Of a stretch of DNA of 64,000 bases, positions 37,296 to 46,074 are shown piece after piece. Each line of letters starts with the position of its first letter. The first letter of the stretch is position 1. Source of the stretch: Flavobacteriaceae bacterium (GTDB lineage Bacteria > Bacteroidota > Bacteroidia > Flavobacteriales > Flavobacteriaceae). The DNA lies in contig JABHSQ010000020.1 of the NCBI GenBank assembly GCA_018669795.1, forward strand, positions 62,001-126,000. The letters run 5' to 3'. A model generated the notes under the pieces. It did not search any database and was not told where the DNA came from. It saw only the letters and a program-made list of their open reading frames with translations. The position numbers were made by a program, and so were the translations under genes.

Positions 37296-39065
37296 ATGAC
37301 GCTTCAAGAAAAGCTTGAAATACAAATTAAAAAAGCAGTAAGTCAGCTATACCAAGCTAATTTAGAAAGTGTAGAATTTCAGGCTACTCGCAAAGAGTTT
37401 GAAGGTGATATTACAGTAGTGGTTTTTCCAATGTTAAGAGTTGTAAAAGGAAACCCTGAACAAATTGGTCAATCTATTGGAGAATATTTGATAGAAAACC
37501 TGGAAGAAGTAATCCGTTTTAATGTGATAAAAGGGTTTTTAAATGTAGTATTTAGTGACACCTACTTTTTAAACTTTTTTAAGGAGACTTCCGATTATTC
37601 AAAATTTGGAAAAGTAACTGGAGAAGCAGAAACCATAATGGTGGAATACTCTTCACCCAATACTAATAAGCCTTTGCATTTAGGTCATATTCGCAATATT
37701 TTATTAGGATATTCAGTAGCTGAAATATTAAAAGCTTCTGGTAAAAAAGCATATAAAACTCAAATTATTAACGATCGTGGTATTCATATTTGTAAAAGTA
37801 TGTTGGCATGGAAAATCTTCGGAACTGGAGAGACTCCAGAAAGCACGCGTTTAAAAGGAGACAAATTAGTTGGTAATTATTATGTAAAATTTAATCAAGA
37901 ATATAAGAAGGAAATCGCTCAACTGATTGCGGAAGGTGTTTCTGAAAAGGAAGCAAAATTAAAAGCACCTTCATTAATAAAAGCACAGGAGATGCTTATT
38001 AAATGGGAGGCTGGAGATGAAGAAACGGTTGCGCTTTGGAAAACGATGAACGGATGGGTATATGCAGGATTTGATAAAACCTATGCATCTCTTGGAGTAG
38101 ATTTTGACAGGTTATATTATGAAAGTAATACCTACCTTTTAGGAAAGGAAGTTATAAAAGAAGGGCTGTCTAAGGATGTGTTTTTTCAAAAAGAGGATGG
38201 TTCTATATGGTGCGATTTAACCGAAGATGGATTGGACGAAAAGATTGTACAGCGTAGTGATGGAACGGCAGTGTATATGACGCAAGATATTGGTACAGCG
38301 ATCCAACGGGTAAAAGATTATCCTGAAATTACGGGTATGATTTACACCGTGGGTAATGAACAAGATTACCATTTTAAGGTATTGTTTTTAATCTTGAAGA
38401 AATTAGGCTATCAATGGGCAGAAAATTTATTTCATTTAAGTTATGGAATGGTTGATTTGCCTTCTGGAAAAATGAAATCCCGTGAAGGAACGGTGGTAGA
38501 TGCGGATGACTTAATTTTTGATATGGCTCAAACGGCTAAAAAAATTAGTGAAGAGTTAGGGAAGATCGATGATTTCTCGGAAGAAGAAAAAGAAGGTTTG
38601 TACAAGACCATCGGATTAGGAGCTTTAAAATATTACATCTTAAAAGTAGACCCTAAAAAACGAATTTTATTTAATCCAGAAGAAAGTGTAGATTTTCAAG
38701 GGAATACAGGTCCGTTTATACAATATACCTATGCCCGCATTCAATCAATTCTGCGAAAATCAGGCACACTAACTGAATTAAGTAATTTATTAGAATTGCA
38801 TCCAAAGGAAAAGGAATTGATAAAACAATTACAGTTATTTCCTGAAGCTATTCAGCAAGCTGGGGTTCAATACAGTCCAGCATTAATTGCAAATTACACC
38901 TATGAATTGGTAAAGTCTTTTAATTCTTTTTATCAAAACGTGTCCATATTAGGAACTGATAATAATGAAGAAAAAAGTTTTAGGATACAGCTTTCTCAAG
39001 CGGTTTCAGATGTAATTAAAACTGCTTTTGGTTTATTGGGAATTGAAGTTCCTGAAAGGATGTAA
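37296..39065 (+). CDS. argS: Arginyl-tRNA synthetase
   Basis: ArgRS charges tRNA-Arg. The ORF track starts at 37245, but the ATG at 37296 gives the normal N-terminus 'MTLQEKLEIQIKKAVSQLYQ' and a usual length of 589 residues. Class I motifs are present: 'SSPNTNKPLHLGHIRNILLG' (HIGH form) near residue 125 and 'GKMKSREGTVV' (KMSKS equivalent, KMKSR). The C-terminal anticodon-binding domain ends 'GLLGIEVPERM', as expected. A TATCTTTA box lies 19 nt before the chosen start. Confidence 0.96.
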   Translation: MTLQEKLEIQIKKAVSQLYQANLESVEFQATRKEFEGDITVVVFPMLRVVKGNPEQIGQSIGEYLIENLEEVIRFNVIKGFLNVVFSDTYFLNFFKETSDYSKFGKVTGEAETIMVEYSSPNTNKPLHLGHIRNILLGYSVAEILKASGKKAYKTQIINDRGIHICKSMLAWKIFGTGETPESTRLKGDKLVGNYYVKFNQEYKKEIAQLIAEGVSEKEAKLKAPSLIKAQEMLIKWEAGDEETVALWKTMNGWVYAGFDKTYASLGVDFDRLYYESNTYLLGKEVIKEGLSKDVFFQKEDGSIWCDLTEDGLDEKIVQRSDGTAVYMTQDIGTAIQRVKDYPEITGMIYTVGNEQDYHFKVLFLILKKLGYQWAENLFHLSYGMVDLPSGKMKSREGTVVDADDLIFDMAQTAKKISEELGKIDDFSEEEKEGLYKTIGLGALKYYILKVDPKKRILFNPEESVDFQGNTGPFIQYTYARIQSILRKSGTLTELSNLLELHPKEKELIKQLQLFPEAIQQAGVQYSPALIANYTYELVKSFNSFYQNVSILGTDNNEEKSFRIQLSQAVSDVIKTAFGLLGIEVPERM

Positions 39066-39112
39066 TAAAAAAATAAGGTTAATTTACTTTTTCTTCTTAC
39101 CTAAAATTAACC
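39066..39112 (-). terminator. Minus-strand terminator overlapping the 3' end of the small peptide gene
   Basis: On the minus strand GGTTAATTT (39104-39112) and AAATTAACC (39077-39085) pair over 9 bp with an 18-nt loop, followed by TTATTTTTTTATT. The T-run exists only in the minus direction, so it ends transcription of the ligase and/or the 30-codon ORF. Confidence 0.65.
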
Positions 39113-39176
39113 AAAGGGCTACTACAATTGCCACTGCTGATCCTGCTGCTATTGCTGTGATAATTGCTATGGACAT
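39084..39176 (-). CDS. Putative 30-residue single-pass membrane peptide
   Basis: Not in the ORF track. Reading the minus strand, ATG at 39176 opens 30 codons: 'MSIAIITAIAAGSAVAIVVA' then 'LWLILGKKKK' and TAA. The product is one continuous hydrophobic helix of about 24 residues with a tetralysine C-terminus, the classical form of a small inner-membrane protein with a cytoplasmic positive end. It starts 38 nt after the acyl-CoA ligase stop, and a terminator overlaps its last codons, so it could be the final gene of that operon. A TATATTTA box about 28 nt upstream could give its own transcript. There is no Shine-Dalgarno, but most genes here lack one. Function unknown. Confidence 0.5.
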   Translation of the reverse strand: MSIAIITAIAAGSAVAIVVALWLILGKKKK

Positions 39177-39214
39177 TCTATTCGTTGTTTAATTATTCTC
39201 TAAATATAATTGAA

Positions 39215-40894
39215 TTATTTAAAAATGACCATTTCTTTATTATTATACCAGGTCAAATAATTATCATTATTATCAAGTTCAATTAAATTCCTTTTTAGCT
39301 TTAAAGTAGGAGTTAAGAAATTGTTCTCTATAGTCCAATGAGTTTTAAAGACAACTGCTTTTTTAATTTTTTCGTGATTTTCTAATTGATTATTTAATTG
39401 ATTAATAGTGTTCATTATACTATTAGATATTTTAAATGAAGAATTAGAATTTCCAATTTCTGAAATTGTTACTAACGCTATAGGATGAGGTAATCCACTG
39501 CCTACAATGCAAACTTGTTCTATATTGGTGTTTTTAGATAGTTCTAATTCGATAGGTGATGGATCTATATATTTTCCCTTATCCGTTTTAAATTGATCTT
39601 TTATTCTTCCTGTGATTGTTAAATTACCTTCTGAATCATATATCCCTTTATCACCGGTTTTTAAATAACCATCTTTATCAAATATTTTGGCAGTTAATTC
39701 AGGATTTTTAAAATAGCCTTTCATTAGACAATTGTTTTTGATGCAAATTTCCCCTTCACTAGTTATTTTTGTTTTTACTCCAGGTAAAGCCTTTCCTACA
39801 GTTCCTATTTTGTTGTGAGGAGGTGTATTAAAATGTGAGACACAACAATCTTCAGTCATTCCGTAAATTTGAGAAATTTCTATATCAATAGTCTTAAACC
39901 AATAAAGCACATCTTTGGATATTGGAGCTGCTCCTGAAATAATAATTTCGCTGTTTTTTAATCCTAATTTTTGTTTGAGCTTAGCTATTACTATATCTTT
40001 AATTATAGGAGTTTTTAAAAGCCAATCTAACTTTTTTTGAGGTATTTTTGTTGTGATAATTTCTTGAAACTTCACCCAAATTCTTGGGACTCCAAAAAAC
40101 GCGTGGGGCTGCGATTTTTCTAAATCTTTTGCAAAGGTTTTTAATGATTCTGGATAACTAAACTGTGCACCTATAGTTAGACCATAGGTCCAAATAATTC
40201 TTTCTGCGACATGAACCAAAGGTAAATAAGAGAATAATCTAGGATGACTAGGTAGCTTAATAATTTTTTGAATGGTATGTAGACTGTTCACGAAATTCCC
40301 TACACTATGCAGTACTCCTTTAGGATTTCCAGACGTTCCTGAAGTATAGATAATGGTATGTATGTCTGAGAGTTTTGGAAATTTAATTGTAATTTCTGAA
40401 CTTTTCGATTGTATAATGTTTTCCCAACTGTATTCTTCTTGAATTCCATACAATTCAATTCCTATTTTTGGAATCGCTGTAATTCCTTTCTTTAAGGAAG
40501 AGTAGTCGTCTAGTTTGCCAATAATAATAGCTTTAGACTCACTATGAGTTAGTACTTGACGAATCGCTTTTGCAGTTAAAGAAGTGTAAATAGGAACAGA
40601 AATAAATCCTGCCATCATTATTGCTAAATCTGACATCATCCAATGAGCACAATTTTTAGATAGCAGTGCAATGTGGCTTTTCTTTTCTAATCCTAGACTT
40701 TGTAATTTTAAAGCTACTTTCCTTAGTTCTGCACCAGCTTCTTCATAGGTGTATTTTATAAGTTTACCATTAATTGGTTGTTGTAAAAAGAGGTGATTGG
40801 GAATTTCTTTTTCCCAGTATAAAAAAGCTTCTAGCGGTGACAAGAATAAGGGTTTTTTTTTGTTTAAATTTTTTTTTTCTGATCTATTTCTCAT
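39215..40894 (-). CDS. AMP-dependent long-chain fatty-acid-CoA ligase family protein
   Basis: The 559-residue protein is an ANL-superfamily adenylating enzyme. It has the phosphate-binding loop 'IIYTSGTSGNPKGVLH' at about residue 185, 'IYGMTEDCCVSHF' (A5), 'YLKTGDKGIYDSEGNL' (A7) and 'ITGRIKDQFKTDKGKYIDPSPIE' (A8, in part), the form seen in long-chain acyl-CoA synthetases rather than peptide synthetases. It would activate fatty acids for degradation or lipid synthesis. The first 16 codons contain runs of ten and nine As on the coding strand. No acyl-CoA dehydrogenase or other beta-oxidation gene is nearby. Confidence 0.9.
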   Translation of the reverse strand: MRNRSEKKNLNKKKPLFLSPLEAFLYWEKEIPNHLFLQQPINGKLIKYTYEEAGAELRKVALKLQSLGLEKKSHIALLSKNCAHWMMSDLAIMMAGFISVPIYTSLTAKAIRQVLTHSESKAIIIGKLDDYSSLKKGITAIPKIGIELYGIQEEYSWENIIQSKSSEITIKFPKLSDIHTIIYTSGTSGNPKGVLHSVGNFVNSLHTIQKIIKLPSHPRLFSYLPLVHVAERIIWTYGLTIGAQFSYPESLKTFAKDLEKSQPHAFFGVPRIWVKFQEIITTKIPQKKLDWLLKTPIIKDIVIAKLKQKLGLKNSEIIISGAAPISKDVLYWFKTIDIEISQIYGMTEDCCVSHFNTPPHNKIGTVGKALPGVKTKITSEGEICIKNNCLMKGYFKNPELTAKIFDKDGYLKTGDKGIYDSEGNLTITGRIKDQFKTDKGKYIDPSPIELELSKNTNIEQVCIVGSGLPHPIALVTISEIGNSNSSFKISNSIMNTINQLNNQLENHEKIKKAVVFKTHWTIENNFLTPTLKLKRNLIELDNNDNYLTWYNNKEMVIFK

Positions 40895-41005
40895 AATATC
40901 AATGTTAAAAATAAGCCATTCTATGCAGAAATTTTAAAATGAATGGTTTTTATATTTTATAAAATTAAATAAGTTCCTTTTAAGTTTACATGAGCATTAA
41001 AATAG

Positions 41006-41036
41006 TTTGTAACTACTTGCTCAATTGTTATCTTTG
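41006..41036 (+). promoter_or_regulatory. Promoter of ffh
   Basis: TTTG at 41006-41009, a 19-nt spacer and TATCTTTG at 41029-41036 form a full consensus promoter, 48 nt before the ffh start. The leader contains a small hairpin (TACC-AAAAAA-GGTA). Confidence 0.8.
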
Positions 41037-41084
41037 TAAATCCTTTACCAAAAAAGGTAGTATCATATAAAATTTTGCAAGATC

Positions 41085-42413
41085 ATGTTCAATAATTTAA
41101 GCGAAAAACTAGACAAAGCCCTTCATGTACTTAAGGGTCAAGGAAGTATAACAGAAGTTAATGTTGCTGAAACTTTAAAGGAAGTTAGGCGTGCATTGTT
41201 AGATGCCGATGTTAATTTTAAAATCGCAAAAGAGTTTACCAACAAAGTAAAACAGGATGCCTTAGGTCAAAATGTACTTACCTCTCTTCAACCAGGCCAA
41301 TTAATGGTCAAGTTGGTTAAAGATGAGCTTACTCAACTTATGGGTGGTGATACTGCAGGTATTAATTTAAGTGGTGATCCATCGGTAATTTTAATGTCTG
41401 GTTTGCAAGGTAGTGGTAAAACTACTTTTTCAGGGAAATTAGCAAATTACCTAAAAACTAAAAAATCAAAAAATCCATTATTAGTAGCTTGTGATGTATA
41501 TCGCCCTGCTGCTATTGATCAGTTGCACGTGGTTGGGGATCAAATAGGGATCGAGGTATTTAGTGATCGAGGAAATAATAATCCTGTAGATATTGCCCAA
41601 AAAGCAATTGCTCATGCAAAGCAAAATGGATTTAATGTTGTTATTGTGGATACCGCTGGTCGTTTAGCTGTAGACGAAGTGATGATGACAGAAATTGAAA
41701 ATATCTATAAAGCCATCCAGCCTGAAGAAACATTGTTTGTAGTGGATTCTATGACAGGTCAAGATGCGGTTAATACTGCAAAAACATTTAATGACCGACT
41801 AAACTTTGATGGTGTTATTTTAACCAAATTAGACGGTGATACTCGTGGTGGAGCTGCAATTTCAATTAAAAGTATTGTAAATAAACCAATCAAGTTTATT
41901 GGTACTGGAGAAAAAATGGAGGCCATCGATGTTTTTCATCCATCTAGAATGGCAGAACGCATCCTTGGGATGGGAGATGTGGTTTCTTTAGTTGAGAGAG
42001 CACAAGAACAATTTGATGAAGTAGAAGCAAGAAAACTTCAGAAAAAAATCGCAAAAAATCAATTTGGATTTGATGATTTTTTGAAACAAATTCAGCAAGT
42101 AAAGAAAATGGGTAATATGAAGGATCTAATCGGAATGATTCCAGGAGCCGGAAAAGCTATGAAAGATGTAGATATAGATGATGACGCTTTTAAGGGAATA
42201 GAAGCAATTATTCATTCAATGACTCCAGAAGAAAGAAGTCAGCCAACATTAATAAATGCAAGCCGTAAAAAAAGAATTGGTAAAGGTAGTGGTACTTCTG
42301 TCCAAGAAGTTAACCAATTAATGAAACAATTCGAGCAAATGAGTAAAATGATGAAGATGATGCAAGGTGGTGGTGGCCGCAAGATGATGCAAGCGATGAA
42401 AGGAATGCAATAA
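41085..42413 (+). CDS. ffh: Signal recognition particle protein Ffh
   Basis: Ffh binds signal sequences of nascent membrane proteins and targets them to FtsY and SecY. The 442-residue protein has the N domain, the G domain with 'GLQGSGKTTFSGKLA' at about residue 107, 'DTAGRLAVDE', 'TKLDGDTRGGAA' and 'GTGEKMEAIDVFHP', and a Met-rich M domain ending 'QFEQMSKMMKMMQGGGG' that binds signal sequences and 4.5S RNA. The 4.5S RNA gene is not in this window. Confidence 0.98.
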   Translation: MFNNLSEKLDKALHVLKGQGSITEVNVAETLKEVRRALLDADVNFKIAKEFTNKVKQDALGQNVLTSLQPGQLMVKLVKDELTQLMGGDTAGINLSGDPSVILMSGLQGSGKTTFSGKLANYLKTKKSKNPLLVACDVYRPAAIDQLHVVGDQIGIEVFSDRGNNNPVDIAQKAIAHAKQNGFNVVIVDTAGRLAVDEVMMTEIENIYKAIQPEETLFVVDSMTGQDAVNTAKTFNDRLNFDGVILTKLDGDTRGGAAISIKSIVNKPIKFIGTGEKMEAIDVFHPSRMAERILGMGDVVSLVERAQEQFDEVEARKLQKKIAKNQFGFDDFLKQIQQVKKMGNMKDLIGMIPGAGKAMKDVDIDDDAFKGIEAIIHSMTPEERSQPTLINASRKKRIGKGSGTSVQEVNQLMKQFEQMSKMMKMMQGGGGRKMMQAMKGMQ

Positions 42414-42449
42414 TACTAAGCAATTAAATAATTAAAAAATTGAAAGAAC

Positions 42450-43325
42450 ATGGTTCTATTAGATGGTAAAAAAACTGCTAACGATATTAAAGATGAAATT
42501 ACTATTTCGGTAAACGAAATGATAGATCTTGGTGAGAAAGTTCCTCATTTGGCAGCAGTTTTAGTGGGGTCTGATGGAGCTAGTTTGACCTATGTTGGAT
42601 CTAAAGTTAGAGCCTGTGAACGTGTTGGGTTTAATTCTACTTTAATAGAATTACCAGAAACAACCTCTGAGGAAAAGTTATTAAAAGTCATTCAAGACTT
42701 AAATGGAAATAATGATATTGATGGATTTATTGTTCAGTTACCCTTACCTAAACACATAGATGAGCAAAAAGTATTAAATGCTGTAAATCCAGCTAAAGAT
42801 GTTGATGGGTTTCATCCTGAAAATTTTGGTCGAATGGCATTAGAGATGGAATCTTTTATTCCTGCAACCCCTTATGGTATATTACAATTGCTAGAACGTT
42901 ATCAAGTAATAACTAAAGGGAAACATACCGTTGTCATAGGTAGAAGTCATATAGTAGGTCGTCCGATGAGTATTCTAATGAGTCAGAAAGGACCAGCGGG
43001 AAACAGTACCGTAACCTTAACGCATAGTCATACTAAAAACCTTTCAGAAATTACAAAACAAGCGGACATTATTATTGTTGCCCTAGGTGTTCCTGAATTT
43101 TTAAAAGCAAGCATGGTGAAAGATGGTGTTGTAATTGTTGATGTTGGAATAAGTCGTGTTCCTGATGATACTAAACCAAGAGGTTATACTATAAAAGGAG
43201 ATGTAGCATTTGATGAGGTAAGTAAAAAGTCTTCATTTATCACACCTGTTCCAGGAGGCGTTGGGCCAATGACTATTGCTATGTTGCTAAAAAATACCTT
43301 GATAGCGCGAAAGCGAAATACTTAA
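42450..43325 (+). CDS. folD: Methylenetetrahydrofolate dehydrogenase/cyclohydrolase FolD
   Basis: FolD interconverts 5,10-methylene-THF and 10-formyl-THF for purine and formyl-Met synthesis. The 291-residue protein has the catalytic 'LTYVGSKVRACERVGF' (Tyr and Lys), 'GFIVQLPLPKHID', 'KDVDGFHPENFGRM', the NADP loop 'VIGRSHIVGRPMSILM' and the ending 'TPVPGGVGPMTIAMLLKNT'. It follows ffh after 36 nt and probably shares its promoter. Its 3' end overlaps the convergent AI-2E-family gene by 4 nt. Confidence 0.97.
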   Translation: MVLLDGKKTANDIKDEITISVNEMIDLGEKVPHLAAVLVGSDGASLTYVGSKVRACERVGFNSTLIELPETTSEEKLLKVIQDLNGNNDIDGFIVQLPLPKHIDEQKVLNAVNPAKDVDGFHPENFGRMALEMESFIPATPYGILQLLERYQVITKGKHTVVIGRSHIVGRPMSILMSQKGPAGNSTVTLTHSHTKNLSEITKQADIIIVALGVPEFLKASMVKDGVVIVDVGISRVPDDTKPRGYTIKGDVAFDEVSKKSSFITPVPGGVGPMTIAMLLKNTLIARKRNT

Positions 43326-44335
43326 AATCTTTTATCTACATATTCTATTTTATACATTTTAAGTATAATAAAGAATAAAGAAATTATTATTGGACCAAAA
43401 ACAAGTCCAATAAATCCAAAAAGAGGAATTCCAATAATGACCCCAATTAAAGTTATTAATGGGTGAACGTTATCCATTTTTTTAAGGACATAAAGTCTAA
43501 TTATATTATCGGTAGAGCCAACAACTACCAAACCATAAATTAGAATTCCATAAGCAGCATAATCATTTCCGCTAGCTAATGTTATTAAAAATAGGGGTAT
43601 AATACCAACAAGAGTACCTACAAAGGGTATCATTGATCCTATAACAACAATTACAAACCAAAATAATGGGTTTTCAATTCCAAAAATCAAAAAACCTATG
43701 AGTGCAACTATTCCTTGTGATAAGGCTACAATTGGTATTCCAAGTGCATTTGAGCGAATCATTTTACTGCTTTCTTTTACTAGAATTTTTAAATGTTTCT
43801 CTGAAAAAGGTGCATAATTATAAATGCTTTCTTTCACCTGCTTTGGTTTTGTAAGCATGAAATATAGCAGAAAATACATGATGGCAATAGCGACAAAAAG
43901 TTCAAAAGTACTTCCAATTAATACTTTTGCATTTTCACCTACCCAAGAGGTTCCTCCTGCAACATCTAAATCTTTATAAAAATCATGACCAAAAGTATTT
44001 TCAAGTTTTATGATATGCTTTTGTAAAGCTGAAAATAATTTCTCTGCATTAGAAACTGCATTATCGAGTTTATTACTTAACATCAAGGTGATGCCCAATA
44101 TTGGAAATAATATTCCTATAAAGGAAAGAAACATTAATAAAGATGCCGCTAAATAAGTTTTCCAGCCTTTATCCTTAAGCGTTTTCATAGGTTTTTTTAA
44201 TAATATGTATAGCGTTATTGCTCCTAAAAAACCAGAGAAGTAGGGTAATAATTCATAAAATATTAAAGAGCCCACTATACCTAGTACTACAATTATAATA
44301 ATTTGTCTAATAATTCTTGAAGGGACTGCTTCCAT
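43322..44335 (-). CDS. AI-2E family transporter (PerM-type permease)
   Basis: The 337-residue protein has about eight hydrophobic segments and the family features: an N-terminal pair of helices, a polar region at about residues 85-135, and the C-terminal 'GTLVGIIPLFLITLASGN' and 'NVHPLITLIGVIIGIPLFGF' (in part) motifs. The family includes TqsA (autoinducer-2 export) and Na+/H+ antiporter-like members, so the name does not fix the substrate. It starts one base after the stop of the methyltransferase gene, so the two are made from one mRNA. Confidence 0.85.
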   Translation of the reverse strand: MEAVPSRIIRQIIIIVVLGIVGSLIFYELLPYFSGFLGAITLYILLKKPMKTLKDKGWKTYLAASLLMFLSFIGILFPILGITLMLSNKLDNAVSNAEKLFSALQKHIIKLENTFGHDFYKDLDVAGGTSWVGENAKVLIGSTFELFVAIAIMYFLLYFMLTKPKQVKESIYNYAPFSEKHLKILVKESSKMIRSNALGIPIVALSQGIVALIGFLIFGIENPLFWFVIVVIGSMIPFVGTLVGIIPLFLITLASGNDYAAYGILIYGLVVVGSTDNIIRLYVLKKMDNVHPLITLIGVIIGIPLFGFIGLVFGPIIISLFFIILKMYKIEYVDKRF

Positions 44336-44336
44336 A

Positions 44337-45950
44337 TTATATTTTTAAATAATTGATACTTACTGTTGCTAGTTCGTTATTTGGAAACTTAGAAAAGTGC
44401 TTTTGATCGATATTCATTCCAATTTCACTTATTACTTCTTGAAACACATCTAATTCTAATATATACTGATCTGAAAAACCATGAGTGGCATCATATGCAG
44501 TAGCTGCTGTTAAGCCTAGGTTTGCTGATGTAATACTTGGATTGATAGTGTGTAGTTCGATTAATAATAAGCCAAATTTCTTTATATAAGGTGCCCATTT
44601 TTCAAAATGCTCCTTTAAATTTTGTTCCACTACAGAATTGTTTAATCTTTTTCCAGCATGTGCAAAAGCACCTTGTGATTTACTAATTCTGTATGCTTCT
44701 GGTTGATTTGGTTGTGACCAAGGGCGATTGTGATCTAAAAAGGTTCTTACGTTTAATAAATCACTTAATTTAATATTATAATTGGAATAAATGTCTTCTT
44801 GTAGTAGTTTTGGATTTCCAATATCTCCCCAAATCACTTTTGCCCAAATATCTGCTTTTACAAGATTTGAACGAGTTGCTTTTAAGGCAGCTTTGTTATA
44901 ATCTGCACCGACTAAAAACAGGGGATACTCTTCTAATAAACCTCCACGTTTTGTTCTTTGCTCTATTACTTCAAATAAATGAATTAGAAAAGCACCATTA
45001 CCACAACCCATATCTAAAATACCTTTAGGTTGTTCTTCAATTGGTTTGTTAAATAAAGTAATAATAATTTCATCTATTTTTTTAAAATAGGCAGAATGTG
45101 CTCCTCCACTTCCCCAAACATTCATCTCTCTATCCACATGAGTTTCTCCTGAACTTGGAATAGTACTACCTAACATATTTGCATTACCAAACATCAACTC
45201 TTCTGCTCTTCTAAATGTTGGAATATAAGAAACAGTTACTCCATATGCTGAAGATCTTCTAGCAAAAAAGAATCCTTTATTGGTGAATTTATAATGCTCT
45301 TTACTTTTAGTAAACCAACCTAAATAATATAAGAAATTTAATATTTTGGAAAAGCTTTCTGGGTCTTCATGAAACTCTTCTGCGCTGAAGGAAGCTTCCA
45401 TAAAATATTTATGGAACATTCCGTCCATACCTAAAAATACAATTAAAGGTCCAACTAAAATACCTTCAATATGACTTTCAATTTGTTTTTGTATTTCTAG
45501 TTCTATTGGGTTATTTGAAGTTGGTTCGTATTTTTTATTTTTATAATTTACAAAGATTCTATTAATGATTGAAACTTGATCCTTATCTAAACTTCTTGGA
45601 TGAAATTCTTTAGAGGTTTTTAAAAAATGGACTACATCATCGTATAAAATAAAATGCTTAAAAGCTATTTTACTTTTATTATTTTGAGATATAGTGACTG
45701 TGTTTTTTAAATTGTCTACATCATAATTAAGCCAACCTTGAGAGGCTAACATTCTAAGACCTACGTTAAGGTATCCTTCGTTTGCGTTGAATTTTTTAGT
45801 GATTTCAGAAAGAAGAAAATGTTGTTTTTTTAAAATAAAATCCAAGACTCCTTTTTCTCTTAATGAAAAAGCGATTGGAGCAACTGCAATACCATCTAAA
45901 TGTCTAAATAACTCTTCGCGGTATTTGTTTTTTTCTTCCTTATTAAGCAT
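44337..45950 (-). CDS. SAM-dependent methyltransferase with duplicated N-terminal winged-helix-like domain
   Basis: The 537-residue protein has a class I methyltransferase domain in its second half, with motif I 'GILDMGCGNGAFLIHLFE' at about residue 310 and an acidic 'LFLVGADYNKAAL' at the end of strand 2. Two related units precede it: residues about 13-76 ('HLDGIAVAPIAFSLREKGVL'...'LASQGWL') and about 154-213 ('HIEGILVGPLIVFLGMDGMF'...'LYYLGWF'), each resembling the winged-helix dimerisation domain of small-molecule O-methyltransferases. The late 'DATHGFSDQYILELDVFQEV' resembles AprA-type methyltransferases. The substrate is unknown. It forms a tight operon with the downstream permease. Confidence 0.75.
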   Translation of the reverse strand: MLNKEEKNKYREELFRHLDGIAVAPIAFSLREKGVLDFILKKQHFLLSEITKKFNANEGYLNVGLRMLASQGWLNYDVDNLKNTVTISQNNKSKIAFKHFILYDDVVHFLKTSKEFHPRSLDKDQVSIINRIFVNYKNKKYEPTSNNPIELEIQKQIESHIEGILVGPLIVFLGMDGMFHKYFMEASFSAEEFHEDPESFSKILNFLYYLGWFTKSKEHYKFTNKGFFFARRSSAYGVTVSYIPTFRRAEELMFGNANMLGSTIPSSGETHVDREMNVWGSGGAHSAYFKKIDEIIITLFNKPIEEQPKGILDMGCGNGAFLIHLFEVIEQRTKRGGLLEEYPLFLVGADYNKAALKATRSNLVKADIWAKVIWGDIGNPKLLQEDIYSNYNIKLSDLLNVRTFLDHNRPWSQPNQPEAYRISKSQGAFAHAGKRLNNSVVEQNLKEHFEKWAPYIKKFGLLLIELHTINPSITSANLGLTAATAYDATHGFSDQYILELDVFQEVISEIGMNIDQKHFSKFPNNELATVSINYLKI

Positions 45951-46044
45951 TAATTTAAATAATTTTAAAGAGCCCTCGTAAATGTAGAGAAAAAACTAAT
46001 AGCAATAATAAAACTTAAATTAAAAACAAAACCTTCAAAACATA

Positions 46045-46060
46045 AGGTTGATGTCAACCT
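46045..46060 (-). other. Short inverted repeat downstream of lipoprotein gene
   Basis: AGGTTGA-TG-TCAACCT is a perfect 7-bp hairpin 15 nt after the minus-strand stop at 46075. The following sequence on that strand (TATGTTTTG) is a poor T-run, so it may be a weak terminator or an mRNA-end stabiliser. Confidence 0.35.
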
Positions 46061-46074
46061 ATTTATTCTCGTTG

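Noticed and set aside
44810-45028. 72-residue plus-strand ORF within the methyltransferase gene
   Set aside because: Antisense to the SAM-binding motif region; Leu-rich from reverse complement.
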